From NCBI GenBank assembly GCA_029564595.1, contig JAKQPS010000129.1:1-29314 (forward strand): a DNA stretch of 29,314 bases, given 5' to 3'. Positions 6,948-15,882 of the stretch are shown one piece after another. Both the position numbers and the translations under genes were made by a program. This DNA comes from a bacterium (GTDB taxonomy: Bacteria; UBP15; UBA6099). The notes below the pieces were generated by a model. It ran no database searches. It was not told the origin of the DNA and worked only from the letters and a program-made list of their open reading frames with translations. Position 1 is the first letter of the stretch, and every line of letters begins with the position of its first letter.

Positions 6948-7919
6948 TCATTGGTCTTCGTCCACCGGTTTGCGGTAGATGTATCTTTCCAGCATCCGGT
7001 TGTAGGCGGTCCACTTTGCTTCGCGGGCGCCGGGGCCGCTTTCCTCGACGATTTGCAGGAAGCGTTTGGTCTGGGCGTCGAGGTTTTCGAGGAAGTGCAG
7101 GGCGCAGGCCTCGGCCATCTTGGGTCGTTTCGGCGAGCCGGTGGCGTTTTCTCCGTGGTGGCTGATTATAAGGTGCAGCAACTCGTCCTTCTTTGAGTCA
7201 GGGAACCCTTCTATCTGTCGTATCTTGTCCAGAACCATGGTGTAGCCTATCACGATGTGGCCGAGAAGGCGGCCTTGGTCTGTGTAGTCCACGCTGTGTT
7301 CGCAGCTAAGCTCGACCGTTTTGCCGGAGTCGTGCAGGAGCACGCCCGCATAGAGCAGGTCGCGGTCAAGCTGGGGATAGACATCGCACAGGGTCTCTGC
7401 GAGGCGCAGGCAGTTGGCGGTGTGTTCGGCCAGCCCGCCGAGGTATGAATGGTGGATGGACTTCGCGGCGGGGGAGCGGCGGAACTTGTCCGCAAACTCC
7501 GGGTCTTCGTAAAACAATTCCAGCAGTTGGCGGATGTGCCTGTTTTTGATTTTTCCAATCGTCTCGGAGATGTAGGCGCAGAGGGCTTCCACGTCTAGTG
7601 TAGTTTTGACCAGAAAGTCGTCCGGGTCGAACGAGCCTTCCGGCTTGTCGATTATCGCGTCCACGACGATTTGAATGCTGCCCCTGTACGACTCGACCCT
7701 TCCCTCGACGAACACCACTTGTCCGTCGCCGAAAGACGAAAAATATTCCTCGCCCCTGTCCCAGCAGACGCCTTTCACTGAGCCTGACCTGTCTTTGAAA
7801 GTGAACACGGCGTATTTGCCGGGTTTCTTCTGAAAGTTGAAGACGCTCGCCTCGTCGATTTGAAGGAAGGTCGCGATGTGATCGCCCGCCTTCAAATCCG
7901 CCGCCATCTGTTTAGCCAA
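6948..7919 (-). CDS. yhaM: YhaM-like 3'-5' exoribonuclease (OB fold plus HD domain)
   Basis: A 323-residue protein with an OB-fold nucleic-acid-binding domain (about 10-92: YAVFTFKDRSGSVKGVCWD, then VVFVEGRVESYRG) and an HD hydrolase domain (about 150-290). The HD metal ligands are visible as SIHHSY (156-157), GLAEHT (H166), LLHDSGK (H196-D197) and ISHHGE. The order and length match the YhaM/Cbf1 family, which trims RNA and single-stranded DNA 3' ends. The TTG start at 7919 is chosen because AGGAAG in the preceding gene's end lies about 8 bases upstream. The next ATG, at 7907, would be too far from it. It begins 5 bases after the stop of the homing-repeat gene, so the two are coupled. Confidence 0.88.
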   Translation of the reverse strand: MAKQMAADLKAGDHIATFLQIDEASVFNFQKKPGKYAVFTFKDRSGSVKGVCWDRGEEYFSSFGDGQVVFVEGRVESYRGSIQIVVDAIIDKPEGSFDPDDFLVKTTLDVEALCAYISETIGKIKNRHIRQLLELFYEDPEFADKFRRSPAAKSIHHSYLGGLAEHTANCLRLAETLCDVYPQLDRDLLYAGVLLHDSGKTVELSCEHSVDYTDQGRLLGHIVIGYTMVLDKIRQIEGFPDSKKDELLHLIISHHGENATGSPKRPKMAEACALHFLENLDAQTKRFLQIVEESGPGAREAKWTAYNRMLERYIYRKPVDEDQ

Positions 7920-7924
7920 CTGTT

Positions 7925-8533
7925 TTACTTCCTTTCCTTTCGCCGTTTCTTCAGCGCCGACACAGCTGAGCGCCAGCTTCCGAAATGTTTGCTCAGCAAC
8001 TTGTGAAAAGCCGGGGCTTTCTGAGAAACATCGCGCTCGTCCGGGGATTCCCCGAACTTATCCAGCCGTTCGAGCAGCAAATCCCCGCGCCAGATTTTGT
8101 TCAACTCCTGCCTGTGCAGCTTGCCTTTTTCCTGAACTTCCTTGTAGTCGAATCCGGCGGCTTCGACGGCTTTCTTCCAGCTTGTGACGTATTTGCCCGC
8201 CGCCGCCACGAGAGCCGGATGTTTTTCTTTCATATAAGCATAGCTCAAATCCTTTTCCGCGTCGGCTTTCTGTCGTATTTCTTCCAGCACTTTTTCGGAA
8301 GTCCATTTTTTGATTTTTTCGTTGCGGCGGCGCTGAGACGCTTTTTTCACCTCCGCGCTGTCCAGTCCGGCGGCCTCTAGGGCCGCGCTCCAGTTGCCGA
8401 AATACGCCGTCGCCGCTCCCACAAGCGCGCCGTCTATCCTTTTTACGTTGCTATTGGACAAGTCCTCGCCCAGCTTGTGGAGCGACAGTATCCGCTTGAC
8501 TATCTTTTCCTTGGTCCATTTTACTCGCGCCAT
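7925..8533 (-). CDS. Protein of three homing-endonuclease-associated (HNH_repeat-like) repeats
   Basis: A 202-residue basic protein made of three divergent copies of a roughly 50-residue repeat starting at W6, W77 and W148. Each ends in a signature such as YFGNWSAALEAAG (44-56), YVTSWKKAVEAAG (115-127) and HFGSWRSAVSALK (173-185). This is the W-x2-A-x2-A-A-G helix pattern of the homing-endonuclease-associated repeat family, usually found beside HNH or LAGLIDADG nucleases as a DNA-binding module. No nuclease motif is present, so it may be a stand-alone DNA-binding protein. Its start overlaps the end of the receiver gene by 13 bases, and the YhaM-like gene follows after 5 bases. This strongly suggests one operon. 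Its biological role is unknown. Confidence 0.75.
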   Translation of the reverse strand: MARVKWTKEKIVKRILSLHKLGEDLSNSNVKRIDGALVGAATAYFGNWSAALEAAGLDSAEVKKASQRRRNEKIKKWTSEKVLEEIRQKADAEKDLSYAYMKEKHPALVAAAGKYVTSWKKAVEAAGFDYKEVQEKGKLHRQELNKIWRGDLLLERLDKFGESPDERDVSQKAPAFHKLLSKHFGSWRSAVSALKKRRKERK

Positions 8534-8913
8534 TTTTTCCTCAGCAGCTTTCTTATCGCTTTAAACAATTCTTCGTACTCGAAGGGTTTTTCGAGAATGT
8601 AGTCGACGCCGAGCCGCCGCGCTTTCACCGCGACATCATTGTCGAGATAGGCCGACATCAGAATCACAGGCATGTTCGGATTCTTGTGTTTTATCATGTC
8701 CAACAGGTACAGGCCGTGCATTCCGGGCATCTTGTAGTCCGTCAGGACTATGTCGATTTCGTTGTTGTCCGCAATTTCAAGGGCTTCGTTGTAGCTGGAG
8801 GCCTTGTGAACCACGGCTCCGTCCATCTCCAACAGCGCGCCGAACAGCTCCATTATGTCGGGCAAATCCTCGACCACCAGAATCCGCACCGCCGAAGCAG
8901 GCTCGTTATTCAT
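8521..8913 (-). CDS. Single-domain response regulator (receiver)
   Basis: A 130-residue stand-alone CheY-like receiver. Acidic pocket E15-D16 (VVEDLPD), phosphoacceptor D59 (LTDYKMPG), switch S87 (LMSAY) and K109 (LEKPF) are all present. There is no output domain, so it must act through protein contacts. The GGGGTG ribosome site is 5 bases before the ATG at 8913. The gene leads the operon with the homing-repeat protein, YhaM-like nuclease and WYL pair. No cognate kinase is adjacent. The hybrid kinase at 10178-12994 is two transcription units away and has its own receiver, so pairing is uncertain. Confidence 0.88.
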   Translation of the reverse strand: MNNEPASAVRILVVEDLPDIMELFGALLEMDGAVVHKASSYNEALEIADNNEIDIVLTDYKMPGMHGLYLLDMIKHKNPNMPVILMSAYLDNDVAVKARRLGVDYILEKPFEYEELFKAIRKLLRKKWRE

Positions 8914-8954
8914 GTTTCACCCCGGAGCGGAATGTCCGCCGCCCGCCGATATTT

Positions 8955-8960
8955 ATTATA
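8955..8960 (-). promoter_or_regulatory. Probable -10 box for the receiver-led operon
   Basis: On the minus strand, TATAAT is followed by A+T-rich sequence 41 bp upstream of the receiver start. The -35 region 17 bp further up is weak (TTTTCC). It is the only promoter-like site in the 106-bp gap after the lactate dehydrogenase stop. Confidence 0.45.
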
Positions 8961-9019
8961 CCCGCGCCGCCGCACATGGAAAAGGCATGCGCGATAAATA
9001 ACCGTTCCGCAACGCGCCG

Positions 9020-9940
9020 CTATCCGATATCCCGCCGTATGCCTCTCAGCGTTGAGGCCGTATTGTGAAGCCATCCCTGTTCCCGTTCGTCAAGTTCTGG
9101 CAGCAGGACGCGGGAGACGCCGCCTGCTCCCAGCGCGGCCGGAACGCTGAAACAGACGTCCGACTCTCCATAATAATCGTCTATCTTCACCGAAAGAGGA
9201 TAGACTTCGTTTTTGTCTTTCAGGATGGAAGAGCAAAGCTGGGCTATTACCAGTCCGATGGCGTAGTAAGTGGCGCCCTTTCGGGAGATAATCTCGTACG
9301 CGGCGTCCCGGACGCGGGCGAAAATCCGCTCCATCTCCGGTTTCGAGTAGTCCGGCAGCCTGTCGAGGGGGACTCCGCCGATATCAGCTCCGCACCATAC
9401 CGGGAACTCGGAGTCGCCATGCTCGCCGATGATGTGGGCGTGAACGCTTGTCGGGCTGACATCGAAATGTTTGCCCAGCATGTATCTGAACCGGGCGGTG
9501 TCTAGCGACGTGCCGGAGCCTACGACGCGCGAGGCCGGGAATCCGGAGCGCTCGATCGCTATCATGGTCATGATGTCCACCGGGTTAGTGACGATCAGCA
9601 GGACGGCGTCCGGCGCGGCGGCGGCGATTTTCGGAATCATATCGGCGAACAGGTTTGCGTTGCCCCGCGCGAGGTCGAGCCGGGTCTCTCCGGGTTTCTG
9701 AGCCGCGCCGGCGGTCACCACCACCACGTCCGCTTTCCCGCACTCCTCCACGCTTTTGCAGAAGTCGATGCGGGAACCGGTGGCAAACTGCAGCCCGTGG
9801 CCGAGGTCCATCGCTTCGCCCTCCGCCTTCTCTCCGTGAGAGTCGATAAGCGTTATCTCCGTCGCCACGCCCCTCAGTAGCAGCGCATACGCGGCTGTCG
9901 AACCGACGAAACCAGCTCCGACTATCGCTACTTTGCCCAA
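9020..9940 (-). CDS. ldh: L-lactate dehydrogenase (NAD-dependent)
   Basis: A 306-residue LDH/MDH-family enzyme. The Rossmann motif is GAGFVGST (8-15), and D33 after strand 2 indicates NAD preference. The specificity loop reads AAQKPGETRLDL: Q81 occupies the position that is Gln in lactate and Arg in malate dehydrogenases. R87 and the catalytic D147/R150 (SLDTAR) and H174 (GEHGDSEFP) are present. It would interconvert pyruvate and L-lactate, regenerating NAD in fermentation. The first codon is TTG at 9940, supported by GAGG 8 bases upstream; no ATG lies near it. It is monocistronic, with its own probable promoter. The TTG start could lower translation. Confidence 0.9.
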   Translation of the reverse strand: MGKVAIVGAGFVGSTAAYALLLRGVATEITLIDSHGEKAEGEAMDLGHGLQFATGSRIDFCKSVEECGKADVVVVTAGAAQKPGETRLDLARGNANLFADMIPKIAAAAPDAVLLIVTNPVDIMTMIAIERSGFPASRVVGSGTSLDTARFRYMLGKHFDVSPTSVHAHIIGEHGDSEFPVWCGADIGGVPLDRLPDYSKPEMERIFARVRDAAYEIISRKGATYYAIGLVIAQLCSSILKDKNEVYPLSVKIDDYYGESDVCFSVPAALGAGGVSRVLLPELDEREQGWLHNTASTLRGIRRDIG

Positions 9941-9961
9941 TTATTCAACCTCGAATTTCTA

Positions 9962-9991
9962 TATATAAGTACCCGTTTTCAGGATATTCAA
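9962..9991 (-). promoter_or_regulatory. Candidate ldh promoter
   Basis: On the minus strand, TTGAAT (9991-9986) and TATATA (9967-9962) are separated by 18 bp, ending 21 bp before the TTG start. Each hexamer matches consensus at four of six positions. The rest of 9992-10177 is A+T-rich, has no gene and contains only a weak GCGCA/TGCGC inverted repeat (10084-10100). Confidence 0.4.
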
Positions 9992-10177
9992 ACAAAATAA
10001 ATAAAAAAAAGTTCCAGACGGCTAATAAGGGTTTCCTGCCGCTGAGAATAGCTTTTCGGTTTATGAAAAAATGCTTTATCTAGGCGCATATATTGTGCGC
10101 GAGCGGCGGAATATTGGTGTAATTCGGAAATCACTCGGTTTTATGGCTGTCGCCCGCGCGCGTTGCTCGTTTGCGGG

Positions 10178-12994
10178 TTATTCAGCCCTGCGCATAAGCT
10201 TCGAAAGAACACTTATGATTTCTTTGATGATAAAAGGTTTTTGGACAAAAACATCCGCTCCGGAATTCAAAAGGTCTGACGCTTTGCCCTCTTCGCTGAA
10301 GCCTGAGCAAAGAGCGATTTTCGCTGAAGGATTTATTTTTTTGAGAGCGGCGAAAGTTTCCGCTCCGTCCATCTCCGGCATCATGATGTCAAGCAAAACG
10401 GCGTCAACGGAGTTTTTCAACTCGTCGTATCTTTTGACGGCCTCCCGCCCTGAATAGGAGAAGAACACGCTGAAGCCTTCGCTTTCTAGGACGTCGCGCA
10501 TAGTCTGAACGAAATCCCTGTCATCGTCGATTACAAACACGGAACCTTTGGCGACGCCGCGCGTTTCCTCCCGCGATTCCTCGTCCGTTTCCGCTTCTTC
10601 CACTTCGCAGGCGGGAATGAATATCCTGAAGACGGAGCCTTTTCCCAGTTGGCTTTCGACTCTTATGAACCCGTTGTGTTTCTCGATTATCCCGTGACTT
10701 ATCGAAAGGCCGAGGCCTGAGCCTTTACCCATGTCTTTGGTTGTGAAAAACGGCTCGAACATTTTTTCTTTCACCTGCGGATCGATGCCGGCGCCGGTGT
10801 CCGCGATGGATATCGCGCAGTAAAGGCCGGGGACGCCGGAGGAAGCGCCCGGCGAGGCGTTGCAGATTTCATTCATCGCTGTCTCTATTGTCAGTTCCCC
10901 GCCGTCCGGCATGGCGTCGCAGGCGTTTATGCAAATGTTCAGAACTGCCTGCGAAATCTGATTCGTGTCGACGCATATCTTTTTCAAATCATCTGCGAGT
11001 TGCGTTTTTATAACGATTTTCTTCGATATGCTTCCCTTGAGCATGTCGATGACATCGAGAACCAAGCTGTTGGCGTATGCCGCGCGGACGCTCAATTTCT
11101 CTTTTCTGGCGAAGGTGAGAAGTTTCATGGAAAGGTCTCTGGCTTTGCGGGTGGACCTTTTTATTCTGGCAAGTTGGGACAGGTGGGGCGAATCCGAAGG
11201 CATTTTACCCATCAGGAACTCAGTCGTGCCGCTGATAATCGCCAAGATGTTGTTGAAATCGTGCGCCATTCCTCCTGCGAGCGCTCCTATCGCCTCCATC
11301 TTCTGCGAATGAAGCAACTGTTGCTGCAGACGGCTGTTCTCTATCTCCGAATTCTTCCTTTCCGTAATATCTCTGCCTATGGCCTCGACAGCGGCAAGCT
11401 TGCCTTGTTCGTCCCATACCGGTTTGCATAGCAAGTCGAACCAGAGAATTTCTCCTGACTTGTCGAACACCCTGCACTCGCATCTGGCAGGGTCCGCTTT
11501 TTTTGTTCCGACATCAAGAAATGTCTTGGCTATGGTGTTTCTGTCATCCGGGTGCGTTCTCGACATCAGAAACCCGAATTTGCCGAGGACTTCCTCTTTC
11601 TTCATTCCGACATGCTTCTCGATAGCCGGGTTGACGTAGTCGATGCCGTAGTTCGGGACCCAGCGCATAATTATGTCGGGAAAGTTCTCTGAGAGCCGCC
11701 TGAACCTTTCCAAGCTTGCGCGGAGCGCCTGTTCGGCGGTCCACAGTTCTGTTATGTCCCGCACTATTCCTATAGCGCCGACTATCTCGCCTTTAGAGTT
11801 GATATAAGGGTGATAGATTCCGGAAGTCCTGCTTGTTATGCCTGTGATGGGAGAGGTGTATAGCATGTGAGAAGCAGTTACGGTCTCTCCTTCTAGCGTT
11901 CGCCTAATCATGGCGTCCACGCCTTGTTCCTTCAAATGAGGGAAAAGGTCGAAGGCGCATTTGCCGATGACGTCTGCGGGGGCATACCCGGTGAGTTTCT
12001 CCATATACGGGTTCCAGTAGGTGTACCTGAAATCCCTGTCGTAGATGATGACTCCTTCGCCGACGCTCTGGAACAGCATGCGGAAACTTTCCTCGCTGTC
12101 CCTGAGGGCGTCGCCCAGTTTTTTTCTTTCAGAGATATCCCGGCACAGGGAAAGAATCCTTTTTCCCTCCGGCATATCGATGACGTTTGCGTTTATATCG
12201 ATCGGAACTATCCTTCCTGAAGCGTCGACATAATCTATCTCAAGGTTTCTGACGCTTCCTACCGCCATGCATTTCTCAACCTCGGCGACATTTCTTTCCC
12301 TGTCATGCCCGGCTGTCCATTCCTCAACGCTCTTGCCGACTATCTCTTTTAATTCCTTTTTGCCAATCAGGCTCAGGTAGGCTTGATTGGCGTCCAAGAC
12401 GGCTCCGCGTTCGTCCAGAATCAAATATCCTGTGTTGGTGGCCTCGATGAGGGCCCGGTATTTCTCTTCGCTTTTTCTTAATTCCTCCTCCGTGCGGATT
12501 CTGCCTATCAGGTCGCCTATGAGATGACCCATCGCCTCCAATTCCTGCCTGTTCACATCTGATATTTCCGCCTCGTTTTTCGAGCCTACGTTCAGGCAGC
12601 CTATAACCCGGCCCTTGTCGCGGAAAGGCATCACTGCAAGAGACGTGTAGAACGCGTCGTTGTTCACTATGGATTGAGAGAAGGGGATGTCGCCGACGCC
12701 GAAATAAATGGGTTTTCCTTGCAGGATGTAGCCCACCCTCGGAGAGTCTTTGTCGAAATGCTTCACCGCCGCCACCACTTCTTCGGACAAGCCCCTGTGG
12801 GCCGGCATGTCAAGCCCGCCGTTGCGATTGATTAGATAGACGCCGCCGAAATCCATCCCTGTAGCTTCTAGAGCTGCGTCAATGCAAAATTCCAGAGCTT
12901 CCGACAGGGAAGAAGTCCTGCCCAACTCGAAGGCGAGCCGGTTCTGAATCTTAAGAAACTTGTACGCCTGCGCGGCGTTTCCATGTTCGCTCAT
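10178..12994 (-). CDS. Cytoplasmic hybrid sensor histidine kinase (GAF, three PAS, HisKA, HATPase, receiver)
   Basis: A 938-residue protein with no transmembrane segment. Order: GAF (about 13-160), PAS1 (170-290), PAS2 (300-420), PAS3 (425-545; its PAC-like end is RDITERK), HisKA with H578 in [11 protein letters not shown], HATPase with N-box [11 protein letters not shown]1 DTGAGID and G2 GSGLGLS, then an acidic linker and a C-terminal receiver with D869 ([11 protein letters not shown]) and K919. The H-box type is typical of NtrB-like and hybrid kinases. It should autophosphorylate on H578 and pass phosphate to D869. No HPt or DNA-binding output is encoded nearby, so the final target is unknown. 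PAS/GAF domains suggest sensing of a small cytoplasmic ligand or redox state, but no heme- or flavin-binding signature was identified. Confidence 0.92.
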   Translation of the reverse strand: MSEHGNAAQAYKFLKIQNRLAFELGRTSSLSEALEFCIDAALEATGMDFGGVYLINRNGGLDMPAHRGLSEEVVAAVKHFDKDSPRVGYILQGKPIYFGVGDIPFSQSIVNNDAFYTSLAVMPFRDKGRVIGCLNVGSKNEAEISDVNRQELEAMGHLIGDLIGRIRTEEELRKSEEKYRALIEATNTGYLILDERGAVLDANQAYLSLIGKKELKEIVGKSVEEWTAGHDRERNVAEVEKCMAVGSVRNLEIDYVDASGRIVPIDINANVIDMPEGKRILSLCRDISERKKLGDALRDSEESFRMLFQSVGEGVIIYDRDFRYTYWNPYMEKLTGYAPADVIGKCAFDLFPHLKEQGVDAMIRRTLEGETVTASHMLYTSPITGITSRTSGIYHPYINSKGEIVGAIGIVRDITELWTAEQALRASLERFRRLSENFPDIIMRWVPNYGIDYVNPAIEKHVGMKKEEVLGKFGFLMSRTHPDDRNTIAKTFLDVGTKKADPARCECRVFDKSGEILWFDLLCKPVWDEQGKLAAVEAIGRDITERKNSEIENSRLQQQLLHSQKMEAIGALAGGMAHDFNNILAIISGTTEFLMGKMPSDSPHLSQLARIKRSTRKARDLSMKLLTFARKEKLSVRAAYANSLVLDVIDMLKGSISKKIVIKTQLADDLKKICVDTNQISQAVLNICINACDAMPDGGELTIETAMNEICNASPGASSGVPGLYCAISIADTGAGIDPQVKEKMFEPFFTTKDMGKGSGLGLSISHGIIEKHNGFIRVESQLGKGSVFRIFIPACEVEEAETDEESREETRGVAKGSVFVIDDDRDFVQTMRDVLESEGFSVFFSYSGREAVKRYDELKNSVDAVLLDIMMPEMDGAETFAALKKINPSAKIALCSGFSEEGKASDLLNSGADVFVQKPFIIKEIISVLSKLMRRAE

Positions 12995-13031
12995 TGCGAG
13001 AACAACCCCATAGGCTCGCTAACAAACATTG

Positions 13032-13060
13032 AATATATATACTCCGCGCGATAAGGTCAA
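13032..13060 (-). promoter_or_regulatory. Promoter of the hybrid kinase gene
   Basis: On the minus strand, TTGACC (13060-13055) and TATATT (13037-13032) are separated by 17 bp, each matching the sigma-70-type consensus at five of six positions. The predicted start site near 13025 leaves a leader of about 30 nt before the ATG at 12994. This separates the kinase from relA upstream. Confidence 0.7.
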
Positions 13061-13107
13061 GAAACGGCTTTTATAACGGAAGGAAGATTGCTCCGGGCGG
13101 GTTGCGA

Positions 13108-15270
13108 CTACAGTTTTCTGCGGGCGGAGATGACGTCGATTATGGAGGAAATGCGTGGCAGGATGCGGGAGACGTCTTCGATGTCGCCGACTTCTAGGCG
13201 GATGGTGGTCAGCGCGGTGGTGTCTTTCATTATTTTGGAGGTCATTTCGACGACGTTGAGTTTGGCTTCGCTTATGACGGCGAGGATTTCCTGAAGCACG
13301 CCGACTCTGTCTATGGAGTTAATCTCGATTTCGGCGATGTAGAGGTTGCCGGAGGTTTCGCCCCAACTGACGGGGACGATGCGGTCGCCGGACTCGACGA
13401 AGGAGCGGACATTCGGGCACTGGGAGCGATGAATGGCGAGGCCGCGTCCGCGAGTGACGAAACCGACGATGGGGTCTCCGGGAGCGGGGAAACAGCATTT
13501 GGGGAAGGATACCATGACGTCGGGCAGTCCCTCGACGATTACGTCCTGTTTTCTGCTTTTGCGGATTGTGGTTCTGGCGCGAGCCGCGCCGCGGGAGGCG
13601 GGTTCCTCGACAGCCAGCAGTTCGCGGTAAGCGCGTCTGTATCTTTCCATCACCGCGCCGAGGGAGATGTCTCCGCAGCCGAGCGCGGCGTGGAAGTCGT
13701 CTTCCGACTTGAAGCTGAATGATTCGAGGAGGTCGTCGATGTCGATTTTTTCCAGCAGGTCTTCGCGTTTGAGGCCCGCGCGTTGAAGCTCCCGATGGAG
13801 CATCATTCTTCCCTGAACGATATTTTCGTCGCGGTCCTGTTTTTTGAACCAAGCGCGGATTTTGTTTCTGGCCTGAGGGCTGACGGCGAAGCGGAGCCAG
13901 TCGCGGCTGGGCGAGCCTGTTTTGGATGTGAGGATTTCGACGACGTCGCCGTTGCGGAGCTTCTGGTCTAGGGTGGAGATGCGCCCGTTGATTTTTGCGC
14001 CACGGCAGGTGTGCCCGACCTGCGTGTGGATGTCGTACGCGAAGTCGACGGGGGTGGCTCCGGCGGGCAGCGAGATCACTTTTCCCAGCGGGGTGACGGT
14101 GTAGACGGTGGTCCCGGCGTCGACGGAGATGTCTTCGGAGCGGCTGTGGGCGGTCTGCGCGGTCTCCGACACGGCTGCCATTTTTCGCACCCATCCGACA
14201 GTGTCCTCGTCCGCCTCTCTTTTTCCCTGAGCTTTTTCCTTGTACTGGAAGTGGGCGGCGACGCCGTACTCGGCCAGCATGTGCATCTCCCACGTGCGGA
14301 TCTGCACTTCGACCGGCTGGTTGTTCGGCGCTATCACCACGGTGTGAATGCTTTTGTATCCGTTCGGCTTCGGCTCTGCGATGTAGTTGTCGAACTCGTC
14401 GGGGATAGGCGTCCACAGCATGTGCAGCAGGGCGAGGACTCGGTAGCAGTCTTCGACGGAGTTGGCGATGATGCGGACGGCGGCCAGATCGAACAGTTGG
14501 TCGAAGTCCTTGTTTTGCCGGAGCATCTTCAGGTATGTGCTGTAGAGTCTTTTGGTGCGGCCGGTGATGTGGACTTTGAGGTCGTGCTCTTTGAATATGC
14601 CGCGCAGGAGGGAGACGACGCGGTTGATGGCCTCTTCGCGCTGGGCGGCGGACTCGTCGGCCTGCCGCTTCAGCCTGTTGAACTCCGCCGGGAACAGGAA
14701 CTCGAAACAGAGGTCTTCCAGTTCGGATTTGAGCTGAGACATGCCGAGCCTGTGGGCGAGAGGAGTGTAAATGTCGATAGATTCCTGAGCGAAGTTGTCG
14801 CGGCCCTCTGCGGGAGCGTTTTTGAGATGCCGCATCAGGTCGAGCCGGGAGGCGAGTTTGATCAGAAGGAGCCTGACGTCCTGAGACATGGCGACCATAA
14901 GCTCGCTGAGTTGTGTCGCGCGGGCGCGTTCCTCGGCGGAAAAATGCAGCGAGCGCATCTGGGCGAGACCGCGCGCGAGCGCGGCGGCTTCCGGGCCGAC
15001 TGCCGACTGGACGCGGGCGGCTGCTTTTTCGCCCCCGATGTCCGCAGTTCCCATGAGTATCGCCGCAGCGAGCGTGTTCGCGTCCATTGAAAGAGACGTG
15101 AGCGTGAGAGCCGCTTCTAGGCAGTGTTCGAGCAGGGGGCGTCCGTCGGGGGTCGCGCGGGACGCGTAGATATCTGCCGCCGTCTCAAAGGCGCGCTCGA
15201 GCAGGGCTGTGTCCGCCGAGGGGTCGTATCCGGCGAGGTTCCGTTTGATTTTGTCCAGAAGCGTTTTCAT
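13108..15270 (-). CDS. relA: RelA-type (p)ppGpp synthetase with degenerate hydrolase domain
   Basis: A 720-residue long RSH protein with HD-like region, synthetase, TGS, zinc-finger/helical region and C-terminal ACT domain. Synthetase motifs are intact: GRTKRLYSTYLKM, FDLAAVRII, KPNGYKSIHTVV and EVQIRTWEMHMLAEYG. The hydrolase region keeps H49 but has M73-G74 where the HD pair is expected, and SRLDLMRHL where DRLHNMRTL is usual. At the position of the bifunctional RxKD motif it has E292-F-D-N295, the acidic form typical of monofunctional RelA. It should make but not degrade (p)ppGpp, using ATP and GTP/GDP, probably on stalled ribosomes. The ATG at 15270 has no clear RBS. A TATAAT (15293-15288) lies just upstream, so it may have a promoter of its own in addition to readthrough from apt. 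Confidence 0.9.
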   Translation of the reverse strand: MKTLLDKIKRNLAGYDPSADTALLERAFETAADIYASRATPDGRPLLEHCLEAALTLTSLSMDANTLAAAILMGTADIGGEKAAARVQSAVGPEAAALARGLAQMRSLHFSAEERARATQLSELMVAMSQDVRLLLIKLASRLDLMRHLKNAPAEGRDNFAQESIDIYTPLAHRLGMSQLKSELEDLCFEFLFPAEFNRLKRQADESAAQREEAINRVVSLLRGIFKEHDLKVHITGRTKRLYSTYLKMLRQNKDFDQLFDLAAVRIIANSVEDCYRVLALLHMLWTPIPDEFDNYIAEPKPNGYKSIHTVVIAPNNQPVEVQIRTWEMHMLAEYGVAAHFQYKEKAQGKREADEDTVGWVRKMAAVSETAQTAHSRSEDISVDAGTTVYTVTPLGKVISLPAGATPVDFAYDIHTQVGHTCRGAKINGRISTLDQKLRNGDVVEILTSKTGSPSRDWLRFAVSPQARNKIRAWFKKQDRDENIVQGRMMLHRELQRAGLKREDLLEKIDIDDLLESFSFKSEDDFHAALGCGDISLGAVMERYRRAYRELLAVEEPASRGAARARTTIRKSRKQDVIVEGLPDVMVSFPKCCFPAPGDPIVGFVTRGRGLAIHRSQCPNVRSFVESGDRIVPVSWGETSGNLYIAEIEINSIDRVGVLQEILAVISEAKLNVVEMTSKIMKDTTALTTIRLEVGDIEDVSRILPRISSIIDVISARRKL

Positions 15271-15347
15271 AGGTTTATTTAATAGACATTATAAAGCCTT
15301 TGGCGTTCCCGCGTCCGTAATGAGAATAATTTCGGGCGCTGCGCGGA

Positions 15348-15860
15348 TCAGAAGCAGAGCAGGGAGAACGCGTCGCAGTCGCCAAGGGCGGCGCGGCCGT
15401 TGAGTGATTCAAGCTCAATGACGAAGGCGCAAGATGCTACGGTCGCTCCCAGTTCGCGGACGAGAGCAATGGCGGCTGCGGCCGTGCCGCCGGTGGCCAA
15501 CAGGTCGTCCACTATCAGAACCCGGTCTTCCGGCCCCAGCGCGTCCTTGTGAATCTCTATGCTGTCCGTCCCGTATTCTAGAGCATATTCCTTTTTTGCG
15601 GTTTCTGCGGGCAGTTTGCCGGGTTTGCGGGCGGGAACGAACCCAGCTCCGAGGGCGAGCGCCACCGGCGCTCCGAAGATGAATCCCCGCGATTCTATGC
15701 CGACGACTTTGGTGATTTTTTCATTCTTAAATTCGTCGGATAAGAGATTGACGCATTCGGCGAACGCGGCGGGGTCTTTCAGCATCGTCGTGATGTCTCT
15801 GAACATAATCCCCGGTTTCGGGAAGTCCGGGATGGCTCGGATGACTTCGGAAAGATTCAT
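15348..15860 (-). CDS. apt: Adenine phosphoribosyltransferase
   Basis: A 170-residue type I phosphoribosyltransferase. The PRPP-binding loop [13 protein letters not shown] is at 114-126, the adenine-recognition segment [10 protein letters not shown] is at about 54-63, and the N-terminal [14 protein letters not shown] signature of Apt is present. It salvages adenine with PRPP to AMP in the cytoplasm. AAAGGAG lies 7 bases before the ATG at 15860. The gene sits 22 bp after recJ and 77 bp before relA. The recJ-apt-rel order is conserved in many bacteria, for example near secDF in Bacillus. Confidence 0.95.
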   Translation of the reverse strand: MNLSEVIRAIPDFPKPGIMFRDITTMLKDPAAFAECVNLLSDEFKNEKITKVVGIESRGFIFGAPVALALGAGFVPARKPGKLPAETAKKEYALEYGTDSIEIHKDALGPEDRVLIVDDLLATGGTAAAAIALVRELGATVASCAFVIELESLNGRAALGDCDAFSLLCF

Positions 15861-15882
15861 GTTGCGCTCCTTTCGGCGGATT

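Noticed and set aside
10084-10100. GCGCA/TGCGC inverted repeat as terminator of the hybrid kinase gene
   Set aside because: Only 5 bp of stem and no T-tract.
14011-15090. Plus-strand frame of 359 residues
   Set aside because: Antisense to relA, whose synthetase motifs are intact on the minus strand.
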